Assembly: GCA_017394925.1 (NCBI GenBank)
Contig: JAFPWQ010000181.1
Span: forward strand, 1 to 8,605
Length of the DNA: 8,605 nucleotides
Direction of reading: 5' to 3'
DNA from: Synergistaceae bacterium
Lineage (GTDB): Bacteria; Synergistota; Synergistia; Synergistales; Aminobacteriaceae
Shown here piece by piece: positions 5,749 through 8,605 of the stretch. The position numbers and the translations under genes are program-made. The notes below the pieces were generated by a model that saw only the letters and a program-made list of their open reading frames with translations, was not told the DNA's origin and made no database searches. Position 1 is the stretch's first letter. Each line of letters opens with the position of its first letter.

Positions 5749-6096
5749 TTGTATGAATTTTCGCTCACGCACTCGGTGAACAATGCAGTGCAGGATTTAT
5801 GCAGGCAGGTCGGCTGGAACAAAGTACGCAGGATTTTGATTAAAATCGGAGGAATGCGAAAGGTAAACCCGGAGTTAATGGCGTTTATCTTCGCGGCTCT
5901 CTCAAAAGATACTCCTGCTGAAGGTGCAATATTTTCCGTTATGATGCTCCCCGTTACGATTTATTGTTACTCATGCAAACGTACAGGTACACGCGAAGAC
6001 AGCGAATTTATGTGTCCGTCATGCGGAAGCCGTAACGTGAAATTAATCTCAGGGCTTGAACTTGCAATTGAAGTCCTTGAAGTTGAAAGCGGATAA
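5749..6096 (+). CDS. hypA: HypA-like hydrogenase nickel-incorporation protein
   Basis: With the TTG start the protein is 115 residues, the normal HypA length (E. coli 116). It opens M-Y-E-F-S-L-T-H-S, matching the family start MHE-(hydrophobic)-S-L-x-x-S except that position 2 is Tyr instead of His. The central part follows the family: VRRILIKIGGMRKVNPELMAF, then AEGA. The zinc domain has Cys73-x2-Cys76 and Cys89-Pro-Ser-Cys92-Gly-Ser, and the ending ISGLELAIEVLEVE is typical. HypA hands nickel to HypB for [NiFe]-hydrogenase maturation, and in some species for urease. His2 with the N-terminal amine is the known nickel site, so the Tyr raises doubt about canonical function. No other hyp or hydrogenase gene is in the window. 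The helicase gene follows after 10 nt. Confidence 0.88.
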   Translation: MYEFSLTHSVNNAVQDLCRQVGWNKVRRILIKIGGMRKVNPELMAFIFAALSKDTPAEGAIFSVMMLPVTIYCYSCKRTGTREDSEFMCPSCGSRNVKLISGLELAIEVLEVESG

Positions 6097-6106
6097 TAAA
6101 ATAATC

Positions 6107-8131
6107 ATGAATGAAGAAAAAAATATACTGTTTCAGTTGTCAGAACGGCAGCAGGAAGCAGTGAAGTATACTGACGGGCCTTTACTCGTTCTCGCTGGTG
6201 CAGGGAGCGGAAAGACCCGTGTACTTACACATAAAATAGCATGGCTCGTTGAAGAAGAGATCACAAAGCCCCAGAAAATTATGGCTGTAACTTTCACGAA
6301 TAAGGCAGCCGGTGAAATGCGTGAAAGAATTAATACGCTCGTGTCAGGTGAAAGCGCAAAAAAAATTCGCGCAGGTACGTTTCATGCTTACGGGTTAAAT
6401 TTTCTGTTCAGGCACATGAAAGATATTCGCGATATAACTGGTCTTAACGAAGGATTTTCGATTCTGGACAGGACAGACTCACGGGACTTAATGAAGGCCG
6501 TAATGAAAGAATTAAAATTCCCTGAGCAGGATAGTACACCGGCAGAAGCACTCGAAATCATTTCACGCGACTATATGACATGGACACCAAGAGGCCATGA
6601 GACATTGCTCAATGAAAATTATTATAAGCTCGCAAAAGAATACAGAAAGGCATTACGAACATTAAATGCTGTAGATTTTGATGACTTAATGATTCTGCCT
6701 CTGGAAGTCATGAATAATGATTCATACATACGAGACTATGAACGTTCACGCATTAACTGGCTCTTAGTCGATGAGTATCAGGACGTAAACAGGCCGCAGT
6801 ATTTTCTTCTGCGCTATCTTGTCGGTAATGACTGCACAATCAATGTCGTAGGCGACCCGGATCAGTCTATATATGGCTGGAGAGGTGCAGAGATCGGGAT
6901 GATTCTGAATTTCGAGAATGATTTTCACGGCGCAAAAACTATAGTACTCGATGAAAATTACAGGTCAACGGGAAATATATTAAAAGGCTCAAACGCATTG
7001 ATACGCAATAATAAGAAGAGGCTTAAGAAAAATCTTTTTACATCACGGGGAGACGGAGAAAAAATTTACACGCTGATTGCACAAAGTGATTTTCAGGAAG
7101 CAGATTTTATTATTCATGAAATAGAGAAACTCAGACGCACTCACGGCTATGACTACAGGAATTTTGCGGTGCTGTACAGACAAAATGCAATGAGCCGCAT
7201 ATATGAGCAGAAATTTCTTGAGGAACAAATGCCGTATAGAATAATTCGTGGTCTCGCATTCTATGACAGAAGAGAAGTACGCGATGTATTAGCGATTCTG
7301 AAACTTGCAGTTAATCCATCAGATTTTTCATCGCTTGAACGTGCCGCAGGTTTCGCCGTAAAAGGACTTGGCCCGAAATCACGCGCTGCATTCGAGCAAT
7401 GGCTTCTCGAACAAAAAGAACAAGATGATGATCCTGTTCACTTGTGGAGTCTCATAGCCGGAGGAGCATGGAAGGCAAAAGGCCAGGCAGGAGAAGCAAT
7501 GAAAAATTTTGCGACTCACATGTGCGCCATTCTTGATGTAGCTGACGAAGGAATTAAACCGGCAGTTGATTATGTGCTTGAAGCTATGAACTATGAAAAT
7601 TATCTTAAACTCTTTGACCCTGAGAACTGGTACGAGAGACTGCAGAACGTGAAAGAATTAAAATCTGTTGTGCCTGACGGAAAATTAAGCGAGACATTAG
7701 CAGAGGCAGCTTTATTCACTGATGCTGATACGTCTGACCCAGATAATAATTCTGACTCTGTCGGACTGCTCACTCTTCATGCATCAAAAGGTCTCGAATT
7801 CCCCGTAGTCTTTATCGTAGGAATGGAAGAAGATATATTCCCTCATTCACGCTCAAAGGAAGACGAAAAAGAACTCGAAGAAGAACGCAGACTTTGCTAT
7901 GTGGGCATGACCAGAGCCGAAGAAAGATTGTATCTCACGGCAGCACGCAGGCGCAGGTTATACGGAGGAGTTCAGGAAAATAGTTTGTCGCGTTTCCTGT
8001 TTGAGATCCCCGACAGGTGCAAGAATGTCGATGACAGAGGCAAGGCACCTATGGCACGAAGACCATTTGAATTTTATTCGCATAAACGCAATTATGGTGA
8101 TAGCAGTTACAGGGGATATTGGAGCAGGTAA
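6107..8131 (+). CDS. uvrD: UvrD/Rep/PcrA-family ATP-dependent DNA helicase
   Basis: A 674-residue superfamily 1A helicase that unwinds DNA 3' to 5' in repair and replication restart. Motifs in order: Q-motif region LSERQQEAV (11-19), Walker A AGAGSGKT (30-37), Ia TFTNKAAGEM (62-71), II DEYQD (222-226), III VGDPDQSIYGWRG (248-260), IV LDENYRST (281-288), V TLHASKGLEF (556-565), and VI VGMTRAEERLYL (599-610). The segment between IV and V, including RGLAFYDRREVRD, is the 2B region. The start is ATG 6107; an ATG at 6056 would overlap hypA by 41 bases and add residues that merely read the hypA end in another frame. The length is close to Rep (673) and shorter than PcrA or UvrD (about 720-740), and no C-terminal Tudor-like region is seen. 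The choice among rep, uvrD and pcrA is therefore open. The end overlaps coaE by 38 bases. Confidence 0.95.
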   Translation: MNEEKNILFQLSERQQEAVKYTDGPLLVLAGAGSGKTRVLTHKIAWLVEEEITKPQKIMAVTFTNKAAGEMRERINTLVSGESAKKIRAGTFHAYGLNFLFRHMKDIRDITGLNEGFSILDRTDSRDLMKAVMKELKFPEQDSTPAEALEIISRDYMTWTPRGHETLLNENYYKLAKEYRKALRTLNAVDFDDLMILPLEVMNNDSYIRDYERSRINWLLVDEYQDVNRPQYFLLRYLVGNDCTINVVGDPDQSIYGWRGAEIGMILNFENDFHGAKTIVLDENYRSTGNILKGSNALIRNNKKRLKKNLFTSRGDGEKIYTLIAQSDFQEADFIIHEIEKLRRTHGYDYRNFAVLYRQNAMSRIYEQKFLEEQMPYRIIRGLAFYDRREVRDVLAILKLAVNPSDFSSLERAAGFAVKGLGPKSRAAFEQWLLEQKEQDDDPVHLWSLIAGGAWKAKGQAGEAMKNFATHMCAILDVADEGIKPAVDYVLEAMNYENYLKLFDPENWYERLQNVKELKSVVPDGKLSETLAEAALFTDADTSDPDNNSDSVGLLTLHASKGLEFPVVFIVGMEEDIFPHSRSKEDEKELEEERRLCYVGMTRAEERLYLTAARRRRLYGGVQENSLSRFLFEIPDRCKNVDDRGKAPMARRPFEFYSHKRNYGDSSYRGYWSR

Positions 8132-8605
8132 ATCAACAGCCGCAAAGTTATTAGCGCATAATCTCTCATGTGAGTATCTCAACGCTGACGTAATAGCAAA
8201 AGATTTATGGCATCGTGATGACGTAAAAGCTCAGGCAGTGAATCATTTCGGGAATAATATTCTTGATTCGTCAGGCGGGATTGCGATTCAGAAAATAGCA
8301 CCTCTCGTTTTTGCTGACGAAAGTAATAATAAATTCGTGAACACATTGATTCATCCGTTAGTCATGGCCAGTCTTGAAGATTTATCACGAAGTCTTTGCA
8401 GTTCTGTTATCGAGATACCGTTATTATTCGAGTCAGGAAGACGCAATTTTATTGACCGTGTGATTTACGTTGCCGCTGAATTTGCATTACGAGTTCGCAG
8501 ATGTGAAGTTCAAAGAGGCTGGCGCATTGACGAATTGATGAGGCGTGAAAAGTTTCTGCTTCCCCGTGAGAATAAAATTGCAGTGAGTGATTATGTGATT
8601 CATAA
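8094..8605 (+). CDS. coaE: Dephospho-CoA kinase (partial, runs off right edge)
   Basis: The first 170 codons are present and no stop is reached. CoaE phosphorylates the 3'-hydroxyl of dephospho-CoA with ATP, the last step of coenzyme A synthesis. Visible motifs are the strand and P-loop VIAVTGDIGAGKST (residues 2-15), the NADVIAKDLW segment (family: DAD-x-hydrophobic-x-R/K-x-hydrophobic), LIHPLV with the conserved His-Pro, EIPLLFESG (family: hydrophobic-x-x-PLLFE), and the lid-region residues R-x-x-x-Q-R. The ATG at 8094 (or GTG at 8097) must be the start because the first beta strand begins there, so the overlap with the helicase gene is forced. No good Shine-Dalgarno site is seen, so translation is probably coupled to the helicase gene. 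About 30 residues should lie beyond the window. Confidence 0.93.
   Translation, partial: MVIAVTGDIGAGKSTAAKLLAHNLSCEYLNADVIAKDLWHRDDVKAQAVNHFGNNILDSSGGIAIQKIAPLVFADESNNKFVNTLIHPLVMASLEDLSRSLCSSVIEIPLLFESGRRNFIDRVIYVAAEFALRVRRCEVQRGWRIDELMRREKFLLPRENKIAVSDYVIH

Noticed and set aside
5397..5822. A 141-codon open frame on the minus strand across the end of cheR and start of hypA
   Set aside because: It is antisense to two well-recognised genes, has no recognisable motif and no ribosome binding site; it reads as a shadow of the coding strand.
6056..6106. An upstream start for the helicase at ATG 6056
   Set aside because: The extra 17 residues only read the end of hypA in another frame; ATG 6107 places the helicase N-terminus where the family has it.
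1..8605. CRISPR array, tRNA or rRNA genes, insertion sequence ends
   Set aside because: No spaced direct repeats, cloverleaf-like sequences or terminal inverted repeats were seen by eye.

Overview
The window reads almost entirely left to right and is densely coding. It holds the 3' end of clpX, then engB (ysxC), rpsB, tsf, pyrH, frr, a Rpn/PD-(D/E)XK-type nuclease gene, cheR, hypA, a UvrD/Rep/PcrA-type helicase gene, and the first two thirds of coaE, which runs off the right edge. This is a bacterial chromosome. The mix of translation and housekeeping genes with an unlinked cheR, a nickel chaperone (HypA), and strong Shine-Dalgarno sites at rpsB and frr fits an anaerobic bacterium. My best guess is a host-associated member of the Synergistota. 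That guess rests on overall resemblance and gene mix, not on any search.

Layout. (1) Bases 1-750: the clpX end overlaps engB by 8 bases. (2) Bases 751-937: the one sizeable non-coding region. It holds an intrinsic terminator, an extended -10 promoter and a leader of about 110 nt in front of rpsB that can be drawn as a pseudoknot next to the Shine-Dalgarno site. (3) Bases 938-2634: rpsB and tsf, coding for ribosomal protein S2 and EF-Ts. (4) Bases 2635-2702: a strong intrinsic terminator whose T-run ends only 14 nt before the pyrH start codon. (5) Bases 2703-3974: pyrH and frr. (6) Bases 3964-8605: nuclease, cheR, hypA, helicase and coaE, with short gaps or overlaps and no terminator that I can see, so probably one long transcript.

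How the genes relate. engB, rpsB, tsf and frr all serve the ribosome: 50S assembly, the 30S subunit, elongation and recycling. pyrH makes UDP for nucleic acid synthesis and is classically linked to this cluster. The genes after frr share no single pathway. In many bacteria frr is followed by envelope genes such as uppS and cdsA; here it is followed by a nuclease of a mobile-element-like family, so the cluster has been rearranged or has gained a gene.

I did not find an obviously new multi-gene system. The points most worth checking are a HypA with Tyr instead of the nickel-binding His2, the terminator lodged in the pyrH leader, the possible pseudoknot in the rpsB leader, and the repeat-bearing nuclease overlapping the end of frr.
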